From NCBI GenBank assembly GCA_002367335.1, contig DFBI01000032.1, forward strand, positions 1 through 11,027: 11,027 nucleotides of DNA, given 5' to 3'. A program made the position numbers and the translations under genes. Positions 1 through 6,666 of this stretch are shown in pieces. This stretch comes from Syntrophaceae bacterium UBA3084 (lineage in GTDB: Bacteria; Desulfobacterota; Syntrophia; Syntrophales; UBA6807). Within the stretch, counting starts at the first letter, position 1; each line of letters starts with the position of its first letter. Below the pieces are notes generated by a model. It had not been told where the DNA came from. It worked only from the letters and a program-made list of their open reading frames with translations, and did no database searches.

Positions 1-31
1 TTTCTTAGGCGGTGGATTTGGGAAAAAGATG

Positions 32-60
32 TTGACTTGTGATCTCAGTGTAGCTAGTAT
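32..60 (+). promoter_or_regulatory. Predicted sigma70-type promoter of the gap-tpiA-secG operon
   Basis: TTGACT (32-37) matches the -35 consensus at 5 of 6 bases. It is followed by a 17-nt spacer and TAGTAT (55-60), which matches the -10 consensus at 4 of 6 including the key T, A and final T. Transcription would start near 67, giving a leader of roughly 80 nt before the gap start codon. The call rests on sequence pattern only. Confidence 0.5.
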
Positions 61-137
61 TTATTCGTTGGAGTACAAGGTAAAGCCAGGATACGTGTTC
101 ATCCTAGTTTGAATAATCAGATGGTATCAGTTGCAAT

Positions 138-142
138 GGAGG
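138..142 (+). promoter_or_regulatory. Shine-Dalgarno that fixes the gap start
   Basis: GGAGG sits 6 nt before the ATG at 149-151. An in-frame TTG at 131 would add six residues, but it lies upstream of this site and has no Shine-Dalgarno of its own. The ATG at 149 also gives the usual GAPDH N-terminus that runs straight into the Rossmann motif. Confidence 0.8.
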
Positions 143-148
143 TTTAGC

Positions 149-1165
149 ATGAGTGTTAAAATTGCGATCAATGGTTTCGGAAGAGTAGGCAGATATATCA
201 TTCGTGGATGTCTTGGGAGAAATGATGTAGATATTGCCGCCGTTAATACAAGAGCACCGGCAAAAACGCTTTGTCATCTTTTAAAATATGATTCGGTACA
301 CGGGAAAATTAACGCTGATGTCAAATACAATAAAAATGCCCTCATTGTCGACGGGAAAGAAATCAGAATAACCAATGAAACCAGTGACTTCTCAAAGCTC
401 CCATGGAAAGATCTTGGTGTGGACATAGTAATGGAATCAACCGGTAAATTCAGAACAAGGGATGAGGCAGGTGTACACCTTAAGGCTGGTGCAAAAAAGG
501 TTATTATAGCCGCTCCCGGTAAAGGCGTTGACGGTACTTTCGTTCTTGGCGTTAATGAGGAATTATACGATCCTGAAAAACATCATATAATATCCAATGC
601 GTCCTGCACAACCAATTGCCTTGCACCTGTCGTTAAGATTATCCATGATAATTTTTTCATTGTCAAAGGTCTTATGACAACAATTCATTCATATACAATG
701 GACCAGCGGCTGCTGGACGGCTCTCACAAAGACATGCGAAGGGGAAGGGCGGCAGCCATGTCGATTGTTCCTACATCGACGGGGGCGGCAATTGCTGTCA
801 CCGAAGTGATCCCGGGGTTGAAAGGAAAGTTGGCGGGTATAGCTTTGAGAGTGCCAACTCCCAACGTCTCACTCGTCGATTTAGTCGTTGAAGTAAAACG
901 TTCCGTAACCGTTAATGAGGTCAATGGGGTCCTAAAAACCGCAGCCGAGGGAAAATTAAAGGGAATTATGGCTTTTTGCGATGAAGAACTTGTTTCCGTA
1001 GATTTCACAAGCGATCCCCATTCATCAATAGTCGATGGACTGTTGACAAATGTCATTGATGGAAACCTGGTGAAGGTATTCTCATGGTATGATAATGAAA
1101 GCGGCTATGCCTGCAGAATGATTGATCTTGCTGTTTATATGGGCAAGGCGATGACAGGTAAATAA
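149..1165 (+). CDS. gap: Glyceraldehyde-3-phosphate dehydrogenase, type I
   Basis: Interconverts glyceraldehyde-3-phosphate and 1,3-bisphosphoglycerate with NAD(P) in cytosolic glycolysis/gluconeogenesis. The 338-residue product has normal family length. It shows the N-terminal Rossmann motif GFGRVGR (9-15), the catalytic block ASCTTNC with nucleophile C153, the catalytic histidine H180, and the S-loop around residues 185-205. Two coenzyme-specificity positions are unusual. The acidic residue that normally ends beta-strand 2 (motif IND) is replaced by Thr34-Arg35, and the S-loop Leu-Pro pair typical of NAD enzymes is Gly191-Ser192, close to the Ala-Ser of chloroplast NADP-GAPDH. NADP or dual use is therefore inferred. 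The ATG at 149 is chosen for its GGAGG. tpiA begins 3 nt after the stop, so the two are almost certainly cotranscribed and perhaps translationally coupled. Identity is very secure; coenzyme preference is not. Confidence 0.97.
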   Translation: MSVKIAINGFGRVGRYIIRGCLGRNDVDIAAVNTRAPAKTLCHLLKYDSVHGKINADVKYNKNALIVDGKEIRITNETSDFSKLPWKDLGVDIVMESTGKFRTRDEAGVHLKAGAKKVIIAAPGKGVDGTFVLGVNEELYDPEKHHIISNASCTTNCLAPVVKIIHDNFFIVKGLMTTIHSYTMDQRLLDGSHKDMRRGRAAAMSIVPTSTGAAIAVTEVIPGLKGKLAGIALRVPTPNVSLVDLVVEVKRSVTVNEVNGVLKTAAEGKLKGIMAFCDEELVSVDFTSDPHSSIVDGLLTNVIDGNLVKVFSWYDNESGYACRMIDLAVYMGKAMTGK

Positions 1166-1168
1166 AAA

Positions 1169-1915
1169 GTGAAACCTATTATTGCAGCAAACTGGAAAAT
1201 GAACAAAACGGTGGGTGAATCTGTTTTATTTGTGGAGCGATTGTCGAACGAGTTCGCCAAAACGGATGATAAAGACATTATCATTGCTCCGCCTTTTACA
1301 GCACTGCATCCCGTAGCGGCTGTATTAAAGGGACCAACGCTTCATCTCTCAGCACAAAACATGCACTGGGATGAAAAAGGCGCCTACACGGGAGAAATAT
1401 CTGCCGGAATGCTTATCGATGTTGGTTGTGAGTATGTCATTATAGGACACTCAGAACGACGCAACCTTTTTGCTGAAAGAGATGAATATATAAATCAAAA
1501 GATTAAAACTGCATTCAAAATGAATTTGAAGCCAATATTTTGTATTGGAGAAACCTTAGATGAAAGAAATTTAGAAAAAACCTTCGAGATATTACGAAGA
1601 CAAATAAAGAAGGGATTGAATAATATCCTTTCTGATGATATAAGGCGAATTGTTTTTGCCTATGAACCGGTCTGGGCAATCGGCACAGGTAAGACAGCAA
1701 CGGCTCAACAGGCAGAAGAGGTACACCGTTACATTCGCAAAGTCATCATTGATCTCTTTGGCGAAAAGGCTGGCGCCAATATACGGATCATTTATGGGGG
1801 AAGCGTCAATCAGAAGAACATGGGTAGCCTCATGAATCAACCGGACATAAATGGTGCCCTTGTCGGTGGAGCAAGCCTTGATTTTGAGTCGTTCGCAAAA
1901 ATAATCAATTTTTAA
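1169..1915 (+). CDS. tpiA: Triose-phosphate isomerase
   Basis: Interconverts dihydroxyacetone phosphate and glyceraldehyde-3-phosphate as a cytosolic TIM-barrel homodimer. The 248 residues match the family length. All catalytic parts are visible: N8 and K10 in AANWKMN, the electrophilic H94 in IIGHSERR, the general base E166 in AYEPVWAIGTGK (which also holds the loop-6 lid), and the phosphate-binding YGGSVN near the C-terminus. Translation starts at GTG, 3 nt after the gap stop. The only Shine-Dalgarno-like bases are a short AGG inside the end of gap, so expression probably depends on coupling to gap translation. pgk, which often lies between gap and tpiA, is absent. secG follows after 28 nt. 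Confidence 0.97.
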   Translation: MKPIIAANWKMNKTVGESVLFVERLSNEFAKTDDKDIIIAPPFTALHPVAAVLKGPTLHLSAQNMHWDEKGAYTGEISAGMLIDVGCEYVIIGHSERRNLFAERDEYINQKIKTAFKMNLKPIFCIGETLDERNLEKTFEILRRQIKKGLNNILSDDIRRIVFAYEPVWAIGTGKTATAQQAEEVHRYIRKVIIDLFGEKAGANIRIIYGGSVNQKNMGSLMNQPDINGALVGGASLDFESFAKIINF

Positions 1916-1925
1916 AAAATTAAAA

Positions 1926-1932
1926 TAAGGAG
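1926..1932 (+). promoter_or_regulatory. Shine-Dalgarno of secG (TTG start)
   Basis: TAAGGAG lies 11 nt before the TTG at 1944. No ATG or GTG is available in this frame nearby, and the TTG gives the normal SecG N-terminus. This site is therefore the main support for a TTG start. Confidence 0.65.
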
Positions 1933-1943
1933 ATATAAAGATA

Positions 1944-2306
1944 TTGCACGTTTTAATAAGCATCCTCCATATAGCAATGTGTATTCTGTTGATTTTCATC
2001 GTTCTTTTGCAATCAGGTAAAGGCTCCGATATGGGGGCTGCATTCGGAGGTTCAAGCCAAACGGTTTTTGGAAGTAGTGGCCCCGCGACATTTCTTGGGA
2101 AAATAACAGCTGTTATTGCAACGGTTTTCATGCTCACATCTCTATGGCTTGCCTATTTTTCAGTCCACAAAACCAGTTCAATTATGGAGAACTCGCCGAT
2201 ACCCGCCGTAGAAAAATCTATACCGGCGGCCGAGCAAGGCAAAGGAAGTGTTGCCGCTCCAGTGGAAACCCAGACACCTGAAGCAGAAAAAAAGAAAGCC
2301 AAATAG
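1944..2306 (+). CDS. secG: Protein-export membrane protein SecG
   Basis: Small accessory subunit of the SecYEG translocon, which helps SecA-driven protein export across the inner membrane. The 120-residue product has two membrane segments (about residues 3-22 and 51-72) joined by the family signature loop: LLQSGKGSDMGAAFGG, then a Ser/Gln-rich stretch ending in VFGSSG. The tail after about residue 75 is a low-complexity, Ala/Glu/Lys/Pro-rich cytoplasmic or periplasmic extension, which is common and variable in this family. The TTG start is unusual but supported by TAAGGAG upstream. Placement directly after tpiA, and directly before a tRNA-Leu(GAG), matches an arrangement known from gammaproteobacteria. 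No terminator is seen between secG and the tRNA. Confidence 0.95.
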   Translation: MHVLISILHIAMCILLIFIVLLQSGKGSDMGAAFGGSSQTVFGSSGPATFLGKITAVIATVFMLTSLWLAYFSVHKTSSIMENSPIPAVEKSIPAAEQGKGSVAAPVETQTPEAEKKKAK

Positions 2307-2342
2307 CAAACAAAACGCTTCAATAAAAGAAATACATATTCA

Positions 2343-2371
2343 TTGACAAAATGGCAAAAAATAAATAGCCT
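2343..2371 (+). promoter_or_regulatory. Possible promoter of tRNA-Leu
   Basis: A perfect -35 box TTGACA (2343-2348) is followed by 17 nt and TAGCCT (2366-2371), a weak -10 box. The predicted start near 2378 would fall just 2 nt before the mature tRNA 5' end. The -35 box and the start position are attractive, but the -10 match is poor. The tRNA could also be processed from gap-tpiA-secG readthrough. Confidence 0.4.
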
Positions 2372-2379
2372 TAAAAAAT

Positions 2380-2466
2380 GCCGAAGTGGTGGAATTTGGT
2401 AGACACGCTATCTTGAGGGGGTAGTGGGCACAACCCGTCCGGGTTCAAATCCCGGCTTCGGCACCA
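2380..2466 (+). tRNA. tRNA-Leu (anticodon GAG)
   Basis: The 87-nt gene includes an encoded CCA (2464-2466). The acceptor arms GCCGAAG (2380-2386) and CTTCGGC (2456-2462) pair fully, with discriminator A2463. The anticodon stem CTATC/GGTAG (one G-U pair) encloses loop TTGAGGG with anticodon GAG at 2415-2417, which reads CUC/CUU leucine codons. A long class II variable arm (GGG/CCC stem) and the T arm CCGGG-TTCAAAT-CCCGG complete the fold, as expected for leucine tRNA. It lies between secG and fbp with its own terminator. Confidence 0.97.
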
Positions 2467-2476
2467 TGAGAAAAAC

Positions 2477-2509
2477 AAAGGGTTAACCTGATACAGGTTA
2501 GCCCTTTTT
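2477..2509 (+). terminator. Strong intrinsic terminator after tRNA-Leu
   Basis: A 14-bp stem (2477-2490 with 2494-2507, one U-G wobble) closes on a 3-nt ATA loop and ends in a T run (2505-2509). It starts 11 nt after the tRNA CCA, so it should end the tRNA transcript and any readthrough from gap-tpiA-secG. Confidence 0.9.
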
Positions 2510-2686
2510 AGTTTCGACAGTTCTTCCAATTAACATTTATACACCAAAACCATGGCCAAACCGGCAACCTTTGAGAACTTGCCAAAAGTATTGGCTTGGT
2601 CACGATTCTGCCACTATCTATCCAAATATTTACTTGTAAAAGTTTTTGTTAGTTGCTATCTAATCAACGTTAAATTTAATTATAGT

Positions 2687-2692
2687 GGAGGG
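2687..2692 (+). promoter_or_regulatory. Shine-Dalgarno that fixes the fbp start
   Basis: GGAGGG lies 4 nt before the ATG at 2697. An in-frame GTG at 2685 overlaps this site, so it cannot use it and is not a credible start. The 175-nt spacer upstream (2510-2684) shows no convincing promoter pair, repeat or riboswitch-like fold. Confidence 0.75.
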
Positions 2693-2696
2693 TGTC

Positions 2697-3638
2697 ATGG
2701 AAAACATATCGGATGCTACGAGAGGATTTGTTGATCTGAGAAGGCATATGTGGATTGCCGGCATTGAAACGGAGCTTCGCAGATTGATCTGGCAGATCGC
2801 TGTTACAGGAAAATACATTTCAGCAAAGATCCATGAATCGAATCGCAAGCTGGCCGGCTTCAGAAATATTTACGACGAAGAACAGCTCGCCCTTGACAGG
2901 AGCGCCGATGAAATTCTCCAGAGTCAATTCCAATTCTCAGGTTTCGTCAGAGAGTATTCTTCAGAAGAACAATCCGAAATAATTCAAGTTGGTAAAGGAA
3001 ATGAGCAATATTCTGTAACGGCAGATCCTCTTGACGGGTCCTCGCTGGTAGATACCAATCTGGCAGTAGGCACAATAATCGGTATCCACAAAGAACCTCT
3101 TTCTGAGGGAGACAAAAAGACCCTTGTTGCGGCAATGTATATCACCTATGGCCCGCTTATTACAATGGTGTACTCGGCAGGTAAGGGAACCCATGAGTTT
3201 GTCTTAAACAGGGAAGGAGAATATGTCCTCTCAGAAGAACGCATTATGTTAAACGAAAGAGGGTCTATTTACAGTCTCGGAGGCCTGCGAAAAGACTGGT
3301 TGCCGGAACACCTTAAATTTATAGAATTTTTGGAGAGAGAAGGATATAAGCTGAGATATAGTGGAGGATTTGTTCCTGATATCAATCAGATTCTAATTAA
3401 AAGGGGAGGGGTTTTTACATATCCCGCCCTGAAAAATAAGAGTATGGGTAAGTTAAGGCTAATTTTTGAGCTTCAGCCAATGGCATTTCTCATCACACAA
3501 GCGGGTGGAATGGCAACCAATGGAAAAGAAGATATCCTTTTAATCAAGCCTGAATCTCTCGACCAGAGGAGTCCGATTTATATAGGAAGCCGGTTTGAAG
3601 TAGAAAAAGCAAAGGAATTTTTAAGCAAAACCCTGTGA
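2697..3638 (+). CDS. fbp: Fructose-1,6-bisphosphatase, class I
   Basis: Hydrolyses fructose-1,6-bisphosphate to fructose-6-phosphate, the committed gluconeogenic step, in the cytosol with Mg2+. The 313 residues are close to the usual 330-340. Metal ligands are visible: E90/E91, DPLDGSS (D110, D113) and E258 in the block GKLRLIFELQPMAFL. Substrate residues R220-Y221, Y242 and K252 also align with known class I enzymes. Oddities are SLGG near residue 193, where most family members have an Asn-containing NEG motif that contacts the 6-phosphate, and VPDINQ in place of VADVHR. This suggests a divergent class I subgroup, with inositol-phosphatase-type activity a less likely alternative. The start is set by GGAGGG. 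It is separated from the gap operon by the tRNA terminator and converges with metG. Confidence 0.93.
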   Translation: MENISDATRGFVDLRRHMWIAGIETELRRLIWQIAVTGKYISAKIHESNRKLAGFRNIYDEEQLALDRSADEILQSQFQFSGFVREYSSEEQSEIIQVGKGNEQYSVTADPLDGSSLVDTNLAVGTIIGIHKEPLSEGDKKTLVAAMYITYGPLITMVYSAGKGTHEFVLNREGEYVLSEERIMLNERGSIYSLGGLRKDWLPEHLKFIEFLEREGYKLRYSGGFVPDINQILIKRGGVFTYPALKNKSMGKLRLIFELQPMAFLITQAGGMATNGKEDILLIKPESLDQRSPIYIGSRFEVEKAKEFLSKTL

Positions 3639-3718
3639 AAGATATTGATGTCTGACAAATGGCGCTCTGTTTGACGTAAAAAGTATACAAACTGACAAAA
3701 AGCAAATATCCACCCAAA

Positions 3719-3746
3719 GCAACCTTGAACTTTGAACCGTGAACCT
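3719..3746. repeat. Heptad repeat array A (TGAACCT type)
   Basis: Four successive 7-mers occupy the gap between the convergent fbp and metG genes: GCAACCT, TGAACTT, TGAACCG and TGAACCT. On the opposite strand they read as GGTTCAA-type units, the same family as the array at 8354. The rest of the 125-nt gap shows no clear terminator hairpin. Confidence 0.65.
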
Positions 3747-3763
3747 GGACAGTTACAAAAGGT

Positions 3764-5659
3764 TTATCTCACTTTTGCTCCCACCTTTGCTTCTTCATCA
3801 AAAGACACCAGGGTAAGGTCTTTCTTTTTGTCTGTTGCCAGAAGCATACCGTGAGACTCAACTCCCATCAATTTTGTCGGTTTCAGGTTTACCACGACGG
3901 CTATCTGTTTCCCGATCAAATCATCGGGTTTGTAATCTTTCCCCATACCGGCAACAATGGTTCTCTCCTCACCAATGTCAATTTTTAACTTTAACAGTTT
4001 GTTTGATGTTGGAACCGCCTCTGCCTCGATAACACGGGCCACTCTGATATCTACCTTTTCGAAATCTTCAAAGGATATTTCCTCTTTTATATCGGTAAGC
4101 TTTTTCACCTCGGGCACTTCTTCTTCTTCGCATTTGATACGAGGGAACAGTGCATCACCGCGTGTTAAAGTATTACCGGAAGGCAGACCGCCCCATTTTT
4201 CTATGCTATCAAAATTCTGTGAGGATATATCTTCTATCCCTAAACGGCTCATGAGCTCCTTCGAGCTGTCCGGCATAACGGGAGATATAAGAACGGCAGT
4301 TATGCGGAGGGCCTCCAGAGTATTATACATAATCGTCCCCAGTCTTTCTCCGGCGGAGGGATCTTTAGCCAGTACCCATGGTTCCTGTGCCACAATATAT
4401 TTGTTAGTCATGCTGATGAAATCCCAGACGGAAATGAGACACTTATGGAAAGACAATGTACGGAAAGAACTTTCCACTTCAGAGAACAGGTTTTCCGCCC
4501 TTTCTATAAGCGCAGCGTCTTCTTCTGTCTGAACGCCGGCCTGGGGAACTTTTCCATCACAGTACCTGATTGCCATGGTGAGTGCTCTGCTGGCAAGGTT
4601 TCCCAGATCGTTAGCCAGATCGGAGTTTGTTCTCTGCACAAAATTTTTCTCGCTGAAATTTGCGTCAAGACCAAACACCATCTCCCGTAAAAGGAAATAT
4701 CTGAATGCGTCCAGTCCGTATTTGTCCTTCAGATCCAGGGGACTTACAACGGTTCCCCTGCTTTTTGACATCTTGCTTTCTTCGATGTTCCAGTAGCCAT
4801 GAACATTTAAATGTTTGAATGTATTTATTCCCGCAGCCTTTAACATAGTAGGCCAGTAAATTCCGTGGGGTTTGAGGATATCTTTTGCTATCAGATGTTC
4901 ACAAACAGGCCAGAATGTTTCATAGTTTTTACCTTTTGGATAGCCGATCCCCGTAAGATAGTTGATAAGCGCGTCAAACCAGACATACGTGACATACTCT
5001 TCATCAAAAGGAAGTGTAATACCCCAGGTAAGCCTTGTCTTCGGCCTTGAAATACAGAGATCCTCAAGAGGTTCACGCAAAAAGGCCAATACCTCATTTT
5101 TGTAACGTTCAGGTCTGATAAAATCTGGGGTATCCTTTATGTACTGAATCAACCAGTCTTGATACTTGCTCATTTTAAAGAAATAATTACTTTCATTTCT
5201 GTACTGAGGAGTCGTGTGATGGTCGGGACACTTGCCATTTTCCAGCTCGTTTTCCCGGTAGAAACGTTCGCACCCAACACAATAAAATCCTCCGTAACTC
5301 CCAAAATAAATATCACCCGAATCATATACCTTCTGGAGGATTGATCTGACTGTTTCTACATGATTTGCGTCTGTTGTCCTTATAAAATAATCATTTGTTA
5401 TGGAAAGCTTGGGCCACAGCTCCCTGAATTGAGAGCTGATTTTGTCTGCATACTCTTTTGGAGTTATATTTGCGTTCTCAGCGGCTTCGGCTATTTTATC
5501 GCCGTGTTCGTCAGTACCTGTAAGAAAGTATGTCTTGTACCCGGACATGCGATAGAATCTTGCCATTACATCGGCTACTATGGTCGTATAGGCATGACCG
5601 ATATGCGGTAATGCATTAACATAATAGATAGGTGTCGTGACATAAAAAGTCTTTTCCAT
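3764..5659 (-). CDS. metG: Methionyl-tRNA synthetase with C-terminal tRNA-binding domain
   Basis: Charges tRNA-Met with methionine in the cytosol. The 631-residue class I synthetase starts with the catalytic Rossmann domain carrying HIGH (19-22). A connective domain holds a zinc knuckle (C127, C130, C144 and probably H147), followed by KMSKS (296-300) and the helical anticodon domain to about residue 500. The last 100 residues or so (from FEKVDIRVARV) form a Trbp111/EMAPII-like OB-fold domain that aids tRNA binding and dimerisation. One usually conserved stretch reads HLIAKDILKPHG rather than HVIGKDILRFH, a lineage variant near the active site. The ATG at 5659 gives the standard N-terminus; upstream Shine-Dalgarno pairing is weak (GTGAG). 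It ends the tmk-holB-ricT-metG series, 151 nt after ricT across a heptad-repeat element, and may have its own promoter there. Confidence 0.97.
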   Translation of the reverse strand: MEKTFYVTTPIYYVNALPHIGHAYTTIVADVMARFYRMSGYKTYFLTGTDEHGDKIAEAAENANITPKEYADKISSQFRELWPKLSITNDYFIRTTDANHVETVRSILQKVYDSGDIYFGSYGGFYCVGCERFYRENELENGKCPDHHTTPQYRNESNYFFKMSKYQDWLIQYIKDTPDFIRPERYKNEVLAFLREPLEDLCISRPKTRLTWGITLPFDEEYVTYVWFDALINYLTGIGYPKGKNYETFWPVCEHLIAKDILKPHGIYWPTMLKAAGINTFKHLNVHGYWNIEESKMSKSRGTVVSPLDLKDKYGLDAFRYFLLREMVFGLDANFSEKNFVQRTNSDLANDLGNLASRALTMAIRYCDGKVPQAGVQTEEDAALIERAENLFSEVESSFRTLSFHKCLISVWDFISMTNKYIVAQEPWVLAKDPSAGERLGTIMYNTLEALRITAVLISPVMPDSSKELMSRLGIEDISSQNFDSIEKWGGLPSGNTLTRGDALFPRIKCEEEEVPEVKKLTDIKEEISFEDFEKVDIRVARVIEAEAVPTSNKLLKLKIDIGEERTIVAGMGKDYKPDDLIGKQIAVVVNLKPTKLMGVESHGMLLATDKKKDLTLVSFDEEAKVGAKVR

Positions 5660-5706
5660 AACATCTCACTTTCAACTGGTTTTTCAGGGTCTTTATTTAA
5701 TGTGGC

Positions 5707-5792
5707 AAAGACGAAAGGTCGGAGGCAAAAGGCTAATAGCTGAAAGGATTAAGGGGTTAATTTCTTCTACCTTCAGTCTTTCGTCCTTTCTA
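5707..5792. repeat. Inverted heptad-repeat element B between ricT and metG
   Basis: The left half on the + strand is a run of purine-rich 7-mers of the GGCTAAA type (5707-5758). The right half is pyrimidine-rich and carries the same type on the - strand (5762-5792). GACGAAAG (5710-5717) pairs exactly with CTTTCGTC (5778-5785), so the whole element can fold. The segment 5717-5736 matches the reverse complement of 8953-8972 at 18 of 20 positions. It fills most of the 151-nt ricT/metG gap. Confidence 0.6.
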
Positions 5793-5810
5793 TAAACTTA
5801 ACGAATTTGT

Positions 5811-6623
5811 TTACTGGATTTCCCGGGCAGGGATTTCTATTTCTTTTCCACTTTCCAACATGACCGCAACTTTTTCTTCGAGGATGTTTTGTCTTATTAC
5901 CTTACCGGGACCCTCTGTGGTTTGTATAGATACCCCGCATTTTGGCAACCTTTTTTTTGTATCTACATAGTTATCATATTCAAACGCAAGGCAACACATA
6001 AGTCTCCCGCAACGACCCGATATTTTTTCCGGATTTAGCAACATATTTTGCTCCTTGGCCATCTTAATAGATACCGGGTCAAAGTTATTGAGAAAACTTG
6101 AACAGCAAAGCTCTCTGCCGCAGACACCAATGCCACCCAACATCCGGGTTTCACTCCGTACCCAGATTTGTTTTAACTCAATCCTTGTTTTGAATTCCTG
6201 CACAAGATCCTTCACAAGTTCCCTGAAGTCAACCCTGCTATCTGCGGTAAAATAAAAAACTATCCTGGTTTTATCGTAAGTACATTCAACATCAATCAGT
6301 TTCATAGAAAGGTTTCTATCTGTTATTTTCTCATCGCAAAAAGTGAAAGCCTTCTTTTCAATTTCAATATTTTCTCTTTCAGTTTTCAGGTCTTCCTCAT
6401 TAGCTTGTCGCACAATTTTTTCCAGGTTATCCGGCAATTCATGCTGCGGTAATAATCTAACACCAGTCACAATGGATCCGATTGACATACCGTTCTTCGT
6501 ATTAACAATAACTTTATCACATTTCCTTAATGAAATATCGGAGGCATCAAAGGAATACACCTTTCCTCTTTTTTTAAATCTCACACCAACAATACTTCTA
6601 TCTGCATTTATTTCCTGTACCAT
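5811..6623 (-). CDS. ricT: PSP1-domain protein, RicT/YaaT-like
   Basis: Homologue of RicT. In Bacillus this protein forms the RicA-RicF-RicT (Y) complex, which binds [4Fe-4S] clusters and assists RNase Y in mRNA maturation and phosphorelay control. The 270-residue product has an N-terminal domain, a helical charged stretch (about 75-95), and a Cys-rich core with GGIGVCGRELCC (C168, C173, C174) and SGRCGRLMCC (C205, C210, C211), the hallmark cysteines of the family, then a short beta-rich C-terminus. Its place directly after holB and before metG matches the order tmk-holB-yaaT-metS known in Firmicutes. It begins 43 nt after the holB stop with a weak GAGAG Shine-Dalgarno. Neither RicA (YmcA) nor RicF (YlbF) is encoded here, so the role outside Firmicutes is uncertain. 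Confidence 0.92.
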   Translation of the reverse strand: MVQEINADRSIVGVRFKKRGKVYSFDASDISLRKCDKVIVNTKNGMSIGSIVTGVRLLPQHELPDNLEKIVRQANEEDLKTERENIEIEKKAFTFCDEKITDRNLSMKLIDVECTYDKTRIVFYFTADSRVDFRELVKDLVQEFKTRIELKQIWVRSETRMLGGIGVCGRELCCSSFLNNFDPVSIKMAKEQNMLLNPEKISGRCGRLMCCLAFEYDNYVDTKKRLPKCGVSIQTTEGPGKVIRQNILEEKVAVMLESGKEIEIPAREIQ

Positions 6624-6666
6624 AATTGTCTCTCAGACTAAAATCCTGCTTATGAAAAGCTTCTTT

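Larger units (their letters stand above)
1..148. other. Left-edge region upstream of gap
   Basis: No gene is recognised here. Two + strand frames are open at the window edge: one ends at 40-42 (TGA), the other at 110-112 (TGA). Either could be the last residues of a gene lying to the left, but neither peptide is recognisable and neither has enough length to judge. The second would overlap the predicted gap promoter. The simplest reading is an intergenic leader carrying the promoter and Shine-Dalgarno of gap. Confidence 0.4.

Noticed and set aside
131..148. Upstream TTG start for gap adding six residues
   Set aside because: The GGAGG at 138-142 lies inside the extension and fits the ATG at 149. 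The added peptide does not resemble GAPDH N-termini.
1592..2137. 181-codon - strand frame across tpiA and secG
   Set aside because: It is a shadow of two well-identified + strand genes and includes their intergenic gap; there is no family resemblance.
2581..2595. Small GCCAA/TTGGC hairpin upstream of fbp as a riboswitch part
   Set aside because: Only a 5-bp stem with no accompanying conserved fold or terminator; likely chance.
2552..2734. 60-residue + strand frame before fbp
   Set aside because: It overlaps the fbp start in another frame, has no Shine-Dalgarno and no recognisable sequence.
3957..4532. Long + strand frame of 191 codons inside metG
   Set aside because: It is antisense to a conserved, fully supported metG. 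Its product has no recognisable domain and no Shine-Dalgarno is evident.
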